DNA of 5,372 nucleotides from an uncultured Ellagibacter sp. (lineage in GTDB: Bacteria > Actinomycetota > Coriobacteriia > Coriobacteriales > Eggerthellaceae). The stretch covers positions 1 through 5,372 of the forward strand of contig CAKUIV010000129.1 in assembly GCA_934661105.1 (NCBI GenBank), read 5' to 3'. The notes below the pieces were generated by a model that worked only from the letters and a program-made list of their open reading frames with translations, was not told where the DNA came from and did no database searches. Of this stretch, positions 1-5,268 are shown piece after piece (within the stretch, counting starts at the first letter, position 1; the number at the start of each line of letters is the position of its first letter). The translations under genes and the position numbers were made by a program.

Positions 1-462
1 GCAGGCGAAGGGGACGCGGGGCTTGCCGGGTGCCTTCTGGCCGTGGCGGCGGCGCTTGCGTGGGCGATCTACTCGACCATCGGGAAGAAGCTCGGCAAGC
101 TGGGGCTCTCCACAATCGCCACCACGAAGCGCACGTTTCTCTGGGGGCTTTTGTTCATGCTGCCGCTTTTGCCGGTCATGGGGTTCGGCCAAGGCGCGGA
201 CGGAGCCGGCATCGGCTGGCTGGCAAACCCCACGATGATCGCGAACCTGCTGTTCTTGGGCCTTGTCGCGTCAGCCACCTGCTACGTCACGTGGAACAAG
301 GCGGTCGGCCTCTTAGGCGTCGTCAGCACGAGCGCCTACATCTACCTTTCGCCCGTCATCACCGTGGCATGCTCGGTAGTCGTTCTCGGCGAGCCTTTGA
401 CCTGGCAAATCGCCCTGGGGGCAGCACTCACCATCGCAGGGCTCCTCTTGTCGGAGCGCTAA
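1..462 (+). CDS. EamA/DMT-family transporter, C-terminal part (5' truncated)
   Basis: The reading frame is open from the first base of the window to a TAA at 460-462, giving 153 residues without the true start. A GTG at 43 lies inside the frame and is probably not the start. The protein looks like the second EamA repeat of a drug/metabolite-transporter (DMT) permease, which moves small metabolites or drugs across the inner membrane; the substrate cannot be told from sequence. About five hydrophobic segments are visible, near visible residues 8-27, 45-63, 78-96, 104-128 and 136-150. Family hallmarks are the WNKA turn (98-101) and GEPLTWQ (130-136) just before the last helix, with the usual short charged tail (SER). 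A full member has about ten helices and roughly 300 residues, so about half is missing upstream. It ends 127 bp before, and convergent to, the gene at 590-892. Confidence 0.87.
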   Translation, partial: AGEGDAGLAGCLLAVAAALAWAIYSTIGKKLGKLGLSTIATTKRTFLWGLLFMLPLLPVMGFGQGADGAGIGWLANPTMIANLLFLGLVASATCYVTWNKAVGLLGVVSTSAYIYLSPVITVACSVVVLGEPLTWQIALGAALTIAGLLLSER

Positions 463-589
463 CGGCCGCACCGCCTTCCGCTCACCGGGCTCGCAGGGCA
501 TGAAGGGCGCGCGATCTCGCGAACCCGACGACCCGTGCAATCGCGCGAGCCGAACCCGCGGTCGCCAGCGGCCGCGCATCGCCGCGCCG

Positions 590-892
590 TCACCCGCGAG
601 GATGCGACGTGAGGTGCCATCCGCCGCACCAATCGCATCGGTAGATCGCAAGGCCGCGCTTGCCGCGCGCCTCGCACCACGCACGCGCCTCCTCGGCATC
701 GCCCCTCGTCGCATAGCGGTTTTTCTTCTCGCACGATTTGTAGCGAAGCCGCGCCTCGTGCTGCTCTTCTCCCCGCCGAGCACGTTCGCCTTCTTCCGCG
801 AAGACGTCGTCGAGCCCGTCGAGGCCGCTTTCGAGCTGCGATTTGAACTCCGCGACTTCCCGCGCCCGCGCCGATCGCTTCTTACTGCCCAT
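590..892 (-). CDS. small zinc-ribbon-like protein of unknown function
   Basis: A 100-residue basic protein. The N-terminal half (about 1-50) is rich in Arg, Lys and Glu and probably helical (AREVAEFKSQLESGLDGLDD). The C-terminal half holds Cys54, Cys73, Cys86 and Cys89, then GGWHLTS with His93 and His97. I see the CxxCGGWHLT signature preceded by a KxRYxT segment, a pattern I recognise from short uncharacterised proteins of actinobacteria and their phages. Zinc binding by Cys54/Cys86/Cys89/His93 is an inference. I chose the ATG at 890-892 because a GAGG lies 6 nt upstream, a promoter-like pair sits at 929-957, and the Lys/Arg-rich start resembles a natural N-terminus. Further in-frame starts at 904, 946 and 1150 would add residues of intergenic character; the last would run through the LexA operators. 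It is divergent from the SOS polymerase operon, about 245 bp apart. No function is assigned; nucleic-acid binding is possible. Confidence 0.72.
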   Translation of the reverse strand: MGSKKRSARAREVAEFKSQLESGLDGLDDVFAEEGERARRGEEQHEARLRYKSCEKKNRYATRGDAEEARAWCEARGKRGLAIYRCDWCGGWHLTSHPRG

Positions 893-928
893 ACGCCCTC
901 GCATTCCCCGAAGATTTTCCCGCACGCT

Positions 929-957
929 ATGATAGGAGCTTACCATCGCACGCCCAA
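929..957 (-). promoter_or_regulatory. candidate sigma-70-type promoter for the zinc-ribbon gene
   Basis: On the minus strand TTGGGC (952-957) is followed after exactly 17 nt by TATCAT (929-934). The -35 has TTG but otherwise matches poorly; the -10 matches TATAAT at five of six positions. Transcription would start near 922, giving a leader of about 30 nt before the ATG at 892. Seen by eye only. Confidence 0.45.
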
Positions 958-960
958 CAC

Positions 961-1011
961 CGTTGCGAAAGCGTTGCCATATTCTCCAGGCAACGCTTCC
1001 CGCAAGCAACG
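961..1011. repeat. nested GTTGC/GCAAC inverted repeats
   Basis: A perfect 10-bp inverted repeat, AAGCGTTGCC (969-978) and GGCAACGCTT (989-998), encloses a 10-nt spacer. An outer pair, CGTTGC (961-966) and GCAACG (1006-1011), flanks it, so the core GTTGC occurs four times, twice in each orientation. It lies just upstream of the -35 element proposed for the minus-strand gene. No T-tract follows the right arm on the plus strand and only TTT on the minus strand, so a terminator is unlikely. An operator for an unknown regulator is the best guess. Confidence 0.6.
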
Positions 1012-1027
1012 AAGCGCACCGCTTTAT

Positions 1028-1041
1028 CGAACAAACGATGT
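1028..1041. promoter_or_regulatory. LexA half-site (distal)
   Basis: CGAACAAAC matches the left half and spacer of the Gram-positive SOS consensus CGAACRNRYGTTYG, but the right half (GATGT) does not. It is still notable because TATCGAACAAACG (1025-1037) is the exact reverse complement of 1110-1122, which contains the promoter-proximal LexA box. Probably a weak or auxiliary site. Confidence 0.35.
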
Positions 1042-1067
1042 GCACTTGGCGGATTTTCCTCGTATGT

Positions 1068-1081
1068 CGAACAAATGTTCC
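1068..1081. promoter_or_regulatory. LexA (SOS) box, near-consensus
   Basis: CGAACAAATGTTCC matches the Gram-positive LexA operator consensus CGAACRNRYGTTYG at 13 of 14 positions; only the last base differs. Its centre is 1074.5, about 64 bp before the polymerase ATG. LexA bound here would repress the polymerase operon until RecA-stimulated LexA cleavage after DNA damage. Confidence 0.83.
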
Positions 1082-1105
1082 TTTCAATTTGTTATTCTCC
1101 ATTTC

Positions 1106-1119
1106 AGAACGTTTGTTCG
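1106..1119. promoter_or_regulatory. LexA (SOS) box, promoter-proximal
   Basis: AGAACGTTTGTTCG matches the consensus CGAACRNRYGTTYG at 12 of 14 positions. It ends 4 bp before the ribosome-binding site of the polymerase gene, so LexA here would block initiation or early elongation. Its centre is 38 bp from that of the 1068-1081 box. I cannot fix the -10 and -35 of this promoter; the stretch 1021-1140 is only about 39% GC (47 of 120 bases). Confidence 0.75.
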
Positions 1120-1123
1120 ATAT

Positions 1124-1129
1124 AAGGGG
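1124..1129 (+). promoter_or_regulatory. ribosome-binding site of the polymerase gene
   Basis: AAGGGG lies 8 nt before the ATG at 1138. It supports that start and leaves the LexA box at 1106-1119 immediately upstream of the translation signal. Confidence 0.7.
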
Positions 1130-1137
1130 TTTGGGAA

Positions 1138-2463
1138 ATGGGGCAGTCATGGTATGTATGCATCGACTTGAAATCGTTTTACGCCAGCGTGGAATGCGCC
1201 GACCGGGGATTCGACCCGTTCACGACCAATCTCGTCGTCGCCGACCCCGATCGCGGCGACAAGACCATCTGCCTCGCAGTGTCGCCGGCGCTCAAAGCGC
1301 TCGGCATACCCGGACGCTGCCGCGTATTCGAAATACCCGAAGGCATCGACTACGTGAAAGCCAAACCGCGCATGCGCCGCTACATGGAGGTCTCGGCCGA
1401 GATATACCGCATCTACCTTGAAAAGGTGTCGCCCGACGACATGCATGTCTACTCGATCGATGAATGCTTCATCGACGCCACGGGGTATCTCCCGCTTTAC
1501 CGCACCGACGCGCGCGGTTTCGCGAAATCCCTCATAGACGACGTGTTCGAGCAAACGCATATCGTCGCCACGGCCGGGGTCGGAACCAACCTTTTCCTCG
1601 CCAAAGTCGCGCTTGACGTGCTTGCAAAGCACGCTGACGACGGCATAGCCGTGCTCGACGAGGAATCGTTTCGCCGAACGATGTGGTTCCACCGGCCCAT
1701 AACCGACATCTGGAACATCGGCCCGGGAATCGCCCGTCGGCTTGAGAAATACGGCGCGCGCGATCTCGCAAGCGTGGCAGCCATGCGAGAGGAAACGCTC
1801 TACCGTGAATTCGGGAAAAACGCCGAACACCTCATCGACCACGCCTGGGGGCAAGAACCGTGTACCATGAGCGAAATCCATTCGTATGCGCCGACGGGCC
1901 ATTCCCTCTCGAACGGCCAGGTGCTCGAACGAGACTACTCGCAAGAGGAAACGCGAATCCTCATGCGGGAAATGGTCTACAGCAGCACACTCGAGCTCGT
2001 AGAGCTTGGACTCGTCTGCGAGCAAATCATGCTTTCGGTCGGCTACACCCGCCCAAAGGGCGCATGGAAAGGAGTCGCCACCATCGACTGCGGACACGGG
2101 AAGATCCCCGCAAATGGCCGAAAGCTCGGACTGTATTCCAGCGGGACGAAAAAACTTGCACGGCGGACGAACTCAGAGCGAGAGCTGATGGAAAGTTTCA
2201 ACGCCCTGTTCAACGAAACCGTGGACGGTTCATTGGCAATCCGGCGGATAAACATAGGCCTCGGGGGTCTTTTGCCCGAAAGTTACGCAACAACAACCCT
2301 GTTCGACGACGTGACCGCGCGAGAAAAGGAACAGGCTCGTCAGAAAGCCGCAGTGGCTATCAGACGAAAATTCGGGAAGAACGCGCTTTTGCACGGCACG
2401 AGCCTGCAAGAAGCAGCTCGGGCGCGGGAAAGGAACACGCAGATAGGAGGACACCATGCCTGA
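1138..2463 (+). CDS. Y-family (UmuC-type) translesion DNA polymerase
   Basis: A 441-residue polymerase that copies past damaged template bases in the cytoplasm, generally as part of the SOS response. The palm opens with CIDLKSFYASVE (8-19): Asp10 is the first catalytic metal ligand and Tyr15 the likely steric gate against ribonucleotides. The second metal site is SIDE (106-109; Asp108, Glu109). TNLFLAK (150-156) is the conserved fingers/palm segment. The thumb helix-hairpin-helix follows (WNIGPGIARRL, 192-202), and the little-finger domain covers roughly 255-385. TTTLFDD (385-391) sits where a sliding-clamp-binding motif is usual but lacks the Gln of QLxLF. Length fits the UmuC/UvrX/YqjW group (about 410-440). 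No UmuD partner is visible; a YolD-like gene follows instead, overlapping by 8 nt, as with B. subtilis UvrX/YqjW. LexA boxes upstream indicate damage induction. All catalytic residues are present, so it should be active. DinB-type Pol IV is less likely, given the CIDLKSFYASVE start and the YolD-like partner. Confidence 0.95.
   Translation: MGQSWYVCIDLKSFYASVECADRGFDPFTTNLVVADPDRGDKTICLAVSPALKALGIPGRCRVFEIPEGIDYVKAKPRMRRYMEVSAEIYRIYLEKVSPDDMHVYSIDECFIDATGYLPLYRTDARGFAKSLIDDVFEQTHIVATAGVGTNLFLAKVALDVLAKHADDGIAVLDEESFRRTMWFHRPITDIWNIGPGIARRLEKYGARDLASVAAMREETLYREFGKNAEHLIDHAWGQEPCTMSEIHSYAPTGHSLSNGQVLERDYSQEETRILMREMVYSSTLELVELGLVCEQIMLSVGYTRPKGAWKGVATIDCGHGKIPANGRKLGLYSSGTKKLARRTNSERELMESFNALFNETVDGSLAIRRINIGLGGLLPESYATTTLFDDVTAREKEQARQKAAVAIRRKFGKNALLHGTSLQEAARARERNTQIGGHHA
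2445..2450 (+). promoter_or_regulatory. ribosome-binding site inside the polymerase 3' end
   Basis: A perfect AGGAGG lies 5 nt before the ATG at 2456 and within the last codons of the polymerase gene. It decides the start of the YolD-like gene over the later in-frame ATG at 2546 and points to coupled translation of the two proteins. Confidence 0.8.
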
Positions 2464-2779
2464 CGTTCCCTCAGCAACGCCGAATGCGGCTCGGCAAGAA
2501 GCATGCTCCAAAACGATAGATTTCGCGCAAGAGCGATGGGCGGTCATGAAGACGAGCGAGCTGTCGAAACCCGAAAAGGACTATCGGCTCGCAACGCTGC
2601 GCGCCCTCGAAAGAAAATACGAGAAAGAAGGGCCGCACAAAGCGCGCGCTCACAGCGACCGAGCGCGGCAATTCATGCCGTTCGCGGCGTTAAAGGGATA
2701 CGAAAAGCTCATCGAGGAGGAGGAAGCCGCCTCCGTTACGAGAACAGGAGAAACGCCTTCGCAAGAACGAACCCGATGA
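2456..2779 (+). CDS. YolD-like small protein, SOS polymerase partner
   Basis: A 107-residue protein whose key region is DRARQFMPFAALKGYEKLI (68-86), the recognisable YolD-like core (Arg, then PFxAL and a Gly-aromatic pair), followed by an acidic EEEE stretch. Residues 37-62 are strongly charged and probably helical (KPEKDYRLATLRALERKY); the C-terminus is Thr/Arg-rich and likely flexible. YolD-like proteins are encoded beside Gram-positive UmuC-type polymerases and have been proposed to act as UmuD-like partners; their biochemistry is poorly known, so the role here is inferred from context. The start overlaps the polymerase stop by 8 nt and has a perfect AGGAGG, so both genes share one LexA-controlled transcript. 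The last 44 bp overlap the end of the phosphate permease gene on the other strand. The N-terminal 30 residues are low in recognisable motifs. Confidence 0.82.
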   Translation: MPDVPSATPNAARQEACSKTIDFAQERWAVMKTSELSKPEKDYRLATLRALERKYEKEGPHKARAHSDRARQFMPFAALKGYEKLIEEEEAASVTRTGETPSQERTR

Positions 2780-3785
2780 TACCGCATGCGGGGAACGTGA
2801 TAACCCAGGCGAGCAGCATGTTCTTGGCGATGCCCCAATTCACGCGCTTCACGCTCTTCGACGCGCCCACGCCCATGATAGCCGAAGTGTTGCAGTGGCT
2901 CGTGGAAACGGGCATGCCGGTAAGGCTCGCGAAAAGAAGGGTGAACGTAGTCGAGAAATTCGCCGCCACACCTTGGTATTTCTCGAGCTTCACCATGTCC
3001 ATGCCGACAGATTTGATGATGCGTTTGCCGCCGACAACCGTGCCGAGCGAAATGGCGGCCGAGCAGATGATCATAATCCACAGGGGGAACCCACTCGAAT
3101 CGGGGGTCGAACTGCCAAACGACAACGCCACGCCGAGCATCGCGATCGACATGAACTTCTGACCGTCTTGCGCACCGTGCAAGAAAGAAAGCGCGACCGC
3201 GCAAAGGTCCTGGATGACGACGAAAAGGCGGTTGGCGTTGTCGCGTTTGACGCTGCGGAACAAAAGCTCGATGAGCTTCGTGAAGACCCACCCGAGGATG
3301 AAACCGGCGACAAGCGAGAACACCATGCCATAGATAACCTTCGCCCACTCGGCGGGGACAACGCCCGCCAAGCCGTTAAGCGCGATGGCGCCACCGGTGA
3401 TGCCAGCGATAAGCGAATGGGATTTCGAGCAAGGGATGCCGAACACCCAGCACACGACGCCCCACGCAATCGCGCCTATCATAGCGGCCACCAAAGCGAG
3501 AAGCGCCGCGTTCGTGTCTCCCGAGAAGTCGACCATCCCGAACATCGTCTTCGCAACAGCCGTGGAAATGAACGTCATGCCCACAAGGCCCACAAAATTA
3601 AAAACAGCCGCTAAAGCGATAGCGGCGTTCGGGGAAAGGCAACGAGTCGAGACAACGGTAGCAATGGCGTTCGGAGCATCGGTAGCGCCGGAAACGGCGG
3701 TAACACCGATAACGAGAATGAGGATAACGAACAAAATAGGCTGAGCCATCGCCTGAGAAAGGAAGTCAACGAACGTTAAAGCCAC
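2736..3785 (-). CDS. pit: PiT-family inorganic phosphate permease
   Basis: A 349-residue integral membrane protein of the PiT family (PF01384), importing phosphate (often as a metal-phosphate complex) by cation symport. The two family repeats are clear: SGATDAPNAIATVVSTR (32-48) with GIPCSKSHSLIAG (116-128), and HGAQDGQKFMSI (203-214) with GMPVSTSHCNTSAIMGVG (290-307). About ten hydrophobic segments span the chain, with a charged cytoplasmic-type loop near 170-187 (KLIELLFRSVKRDNANR). The size is at the compact end, lacking the long central loop of E. coli PitA (about 500 residues). The start is GTG (3783-3785): a GAGG at 3791-3794 lies 5 nt upstream, whereas the next in-frame ATG (3749) would remove part of the N-terminal region. 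No PhoU-like (DUF47) partner lies upstream; luxS is divergent there. The 3' end overlaps the YolD-like gene by 44 bp. Substrate is inferred from the family. Confidence 0.95.
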   Translation of the reverse strand: MALTFVDFLSQAMAQPILFVILILVIGVTAVSGATDAPNAIATVVSTRCLSPNAAIALAAVFNFVGLVGMTFISTAVAKTMFGMVDFSGDTNAALLALVAAMIGAIAWGVVCWVFGIPCSKSHSLIAGITGGAIALNGLAGVVPAEWAKVIYGMVFSLVAGFILGWVFTKLIELLFRSVKRDNANRLFVVIQDLCAVALSFLHGAQDGQKFMSIAMLGVALSFGSSTPDSSGFPLWIMIICSAAISLGTVVGGKRIIKSVGMDMVKLEKYQGVAANFSTTFTLLFASLTGMPVSTSHCNTSAIMGVGASKSVKRVNWGIAKNMLLAWVITFPACGIIGFVLAKAFLLFS

Positions 3786-3790
3786 GGAAA

Positions 3791-3794
3791 CCTC
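3791..3794 (-). promoter_or_regulatory. ribosome-binding site deciding the GTG start of pit
   Basis: On the minus strand GAGG stands 5 nt before GTG (3783-3785). This is the signal that favours the GTG over the internal ATG at 3749. Confidence 0.6.
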
Positions 3795-3824
3795 ATCTAC
3801 ATGTAAAGGGCAACAGCCCTCTGA

Positions 3825-3878
3825 GCTTGCACTTTATGAACTTTTTACCAACTCGAAACATTGTAGCCGCGTGCAAGC
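3825..3878. repeat. 8-bp inverted repeat upstream of pit
   Basis: GCTTGCAC (3825-3832) and GTGCAAGC (3871-3878) are perfect reverse complements separated by 38 nt. A further GTGCAA occurs at 3903-3908. The pair brackets a possible minus-strand -10 (TACAAT, 3860-3865, without a convincing -35), so it could be a regulator site for pit. An 8-bp match in this sequence could also be chance. Confidence 0.35.
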
Positions 3879-3933
3879 ATCGCAGGGCACGATATCGGTG
3901 GCGTGCAAAAAATGTACGCAGGCGCACATGACG

Positions 3934-3961
3934 CTTGCGCGGGCGCGCATTGGAATACAAT
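3934..3961 (+). promoter_or_regulatory. candidate luxS promoter
   Basis: TACAAT (3956-3961) is a good -10. The only nearby -35-like element is CTTGCG/TTGCGC at 3934-3940, with a 15-16 nt spacer, so the match is partial. Transcription would start near 3968, giving a leader of about 47 nt to the luxS ATG. Confidence 0.45.
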
Positions 3962-3983
3962 GAATCGGGTAACCACCGATCAG

Positions 3984-4001
3984 ACGGCCGACATCGGCCG
4001 T
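3984..4001 (+). promoter_or_regulatory. luxS leader hairpin next to the ribosome site
   Basis: ACGGCCG (3984-3990) and CGGCCGT (3995-4001) pair perfectly around an ACAT loop, ending 1 nt before the AAGGAG ribosome site at 4003-4008. No U-tract follows, so it is not an intrinsic terminator. An alternative stem, CCGAT (3976-3980) with ATCGG (3993-3997), uses part of the same right arm. I do not recognise a known riboswitch class. Confidence 0.5.
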
Positions 4002-4014
4002 TAAGGAGCATCAC

Positions 4015-4509
4015 ATGGAACGCATTGCGAGTTTTTCCGTCGACCACACCCGTCTGCTTCCCGGCGTCTACGTATCGCGCAGCGACGCGGACGAGAAAAC
4101 CGGCTGCGTCACAACGACGTTCGACCTGCGCATGACCGCGCCGAACCGCGAACCCGTCATGGACACCGCCGCCGTTCACGCAATCGAGCATCTCGGAGCA
4201 ACGTTTTTGCGCAACGACGAGGAATGGAAGGACCGCGTTATCTACTTCGGGCCCATGGGCTGCCGCACCGGCTTCTATCTCGTCGTCTTCGGCACATACG
4301 AGCCCGCCGACGTGGCCGACCTCGTTCGTCGTCTATTCGAGTTCGCACGCGATTTCGAAGGTGAGATTCCCGGCGCCAAACCCGAAGAATGCGGAAACTA
4401 CCACGACTCCGACCTCAACCAGGCAAAATGGTGGTCACGCCGCTATCTCGAGGAAACGCTCACGAAGCTTTCCGACGAGAACACCCACTATCCCGCGTTG
4501 CTCGACTAG
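4015..4509 (+). CDS. luxS: S-ribosylhomocysteine lyase (LuxS, AI-2 synthase)
   Basis: A 164-residue cytoplasmic metalloenzyme (EC 4.4.1.21) that splits S-ribosylhomocysteine into homocysteine and DPD, the precursor of autoinducer-2. The metal site is complete: HAIEH (55-59) supplies His55 and His59, and ECGNYH (125-130) supplies Cys126. Glu58 is the expected general base, and Cys83 in FGPMGCRTGFYL (78-89) is the conserved catalytic cysteine. The N-terminal DHTRLLPGVYVS (10-21) and LRM (38-40, with Arg40) are also typical, and the length is that of the family (about 150-170). The ATG at 4015 has AAGGAG 6 nt upstream. It is followed after 12 nt by mtnN, which makes its substrate, so the pair forms an operon covering SAH detoxification. 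The gene is divergent from pit. Whether the organism uses AI-2 as a signal cannot be judged; the metabolic role is secure. Confidence 0.97.
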   Translation: MERIASFSVDHTRLLPGVYVSRSDADEKTGCVTTTFDLRMTAPNREPVMDTAAVHAIEHLGATFLRNDEEWKDRVIYFGPMGCRTGFYLVVFGTYEPADVADLVRRLFEFARDFEGEIPGAKPEECGNYHDSDLNQAKWWSRRYLEETLTKLSDENTHYPALLD

Positions 4510-4514
4510 GAAGG
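4507..4514 (+). promoter_or_regulatory. ribosome-binding site of mtnN overlapping the luxS stop
   Basis: TAGGAAGG contains the luxS stop codon (TAG, 4507-4509) and lies 7 nt before the mtnN ATG at 4522. Ribosomes finishing luxS would sit on this site, which suggests coupled translation and shared expression. Confidence 0.65.
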
Positions 4515-4521
4515 CGACTCG

Positions 4522-5238
4522 ATGACGCGCACAGACAAGAGAATCGGTGTCGTCGGCGCCATGGACGTCGAGGTCGAGCTTCTTCAGAACGCGATGCGCG
4601 AAGAAGGGCCGACCGAAGCCACGCGCATTGCGGCGATGGAATGCACGGCAGGCACGCTTTCAGGCGTTCCCGTCGTGGTCGCGCAGTGCGATGTCGGCAT
4701 GGTGAACGCCGCCGCGTTCACCCAAATGCTCATCGACCGATTCGAGGTTGCCGGCATCGTGAACACCGGCGTCGCCGGTTCGCTCGATGCGACGATCGAC
4801 ATCGGCGACATCGTCGTCGCGACCGACGCCGTAAACCACATCATGGACGTGGGGAACCTCGGCTACGCGCCCGGGCAGACCCCCGGCCTTGACGCCCTTG
4901 CGTTCCCCGCAGATGAAACGTGGCGCGCAGCCGCGATGGCCGCAGCGAGAGAACTGGGGATCAACGCATGCGAAGGACGCGTAGCCTCGGGCGATCGCTT
5001 CGTGCGGGAGGAACCCGACAAGGACCGCATTCGCGACACGTTCGATGCAAGCTGCTGCGAAATGGAAGGTGCGGCGATCGCGCAGACATGCTGGCTCAAC
5101 CGCGTTCCATTCGCCATCGTTCGCGCCATCTCCGACAAGGCCGACGGAACCGACTACATCGACTACCCCACATTCGAAGCGCAAGCTGCAAGAACATGCG
5201 CCGAACTCGTCATCCGCATGATGGAAAAGCTCTCATAA
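4522..5238 (+). CDS. mtnN: 5'-methylthioadenosine/S-adenosylhomocysteine nucleosidase
   Basis: A 238-residue cytoplasmic nucleosidase (MTAN/Pfs, EC 3.2.2.9) that removes adenine from S-adenosylhomocysteine and 5'-methylthioadenosine; the S-ribosylhomocysteine formed is the substrate of LuxS next door. Family motifs in order: RIGVVGAMDVEVELL (7-21; Glu17 aligns with Glu12 of E. coli MTAN), NTGVAGSLD (81-89) with IGDIVVATD (94-102), VASGDRF (154-160), CEMEGAAIAQTC (179-190; Met181 and Glu182 for ribose binding) and RAISDKAD (201-208; Asp205, the catalytic acid equivalent to Asp197). Length is close to the usual 228-235, with a few extra N-terminal residues (MTRTDK). The start is fixed by the AGGAAGG site at the luxS stop. 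An MTA-specific phosphorylase or another PNP-superfamily enzyme is less likely given these motifs and the luxS neighbour. Confidence 0.96.
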   Translation: MTRTDKRIGVVGAMDVEVELLQNAMREEGPTEATRIAAMECTAGTLSGVPVVVAQCDVGMVNAAAFTQMLIDRFEVAGIVNTGVAGSLDATIDIGDIVVATDAVNHIMDVGNLGYAPGQTPGLDALAFPADETWRAAAMAAARELGINACEGRVASGDRFVREEPDKDRIRDTFDASCCEMEGAAIAQTCWLNRVPFAIVRAISDKADGTDYIDYPTFEAQAARTCAELVIRMMEKLS

Positions 5239-5268
5239 AAGAGAGGCAATTGAAGAGTCGAAACGACC

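Larger units (their letters stand above)
1025..1122. repeat. 13-bp inverted repeat flanking the central LexA box
   Basis: TATCGAACAAACG (1025-1037) and CGTTTGTTCGATA (1110-1122) are perfect reverse complements. Their common centre (1073.5) falls within 1 bp of the centre of the LexA box at 1068-1081. The control region is therefore a large symmetric arrangement of three SOS-like elements with centres 40 and 38 bp apart. Confidence 0.7.

Noticed and set aside
463..589. Bidirectional terminator between the convergent transporter and zinc-ribbon genes
   Set aside because: Several GC stems are possible (for example GGCTCGC 488-494 with GCGAGCC 545-551) and CGAACCCG occurs twice (520-527, 551-558), but no T-tract follows on either strand, so an intrinsic terminator cannot be supported.
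1121..1126. TATAAG as the -10 element of the polymerase promoter
   Set aside because: It overlaps the AAGGGG ribosome site and would place the transcript start about 5 nt before the ATG, removing that site. No -35 lies at the right distance.
893..1150. Long N-terminal extension of the minus-strand zinc-ribbon gene (start at 1150, 186 residues)
   Set aside because: The extra 86 residues would be encoded by the AT-rich operator region, pass through both LexA boxes and overlap the polymerase start. They look like translated intergenic DNA.
500..1171. Plus-strand open frame of 223 codons
   Set aside because: It is antisense to the zinc-ribbon gene and runs through the operator region and into the polymerase start. 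Its composition is Arg/Pro-rich as expected for a shadow frame.
1147..2097. Minus-strand open frame of 316 codons inside the polymerase gene
   Set aside because: It is fully antisense to a polymerase with intact catalytic motifs and has no recognisable motifs of its own; high GC keeps antisense frames open.
2895..3614. Plus-strand open frame of 239 codons antisense to pit
   Set aside because: It is very rich in Arg, Asp and Glu with no domain, and lies wholly within the well-supported permease gene.
3793..4191. Minus-strand open frame over the luxS 5' end, which could have been a gene upstream of pit
   Set aside because: It covers the luxS start and promoter region, has no ribosome site I trust and no family resemblance.
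5230..5245. Terminator at the end of mtnN (CTCTC-ATAAAA-GAGAG)
   Set aside because: The stem is only 5 bp, overlaps the stop codon and has no T-tract after it.
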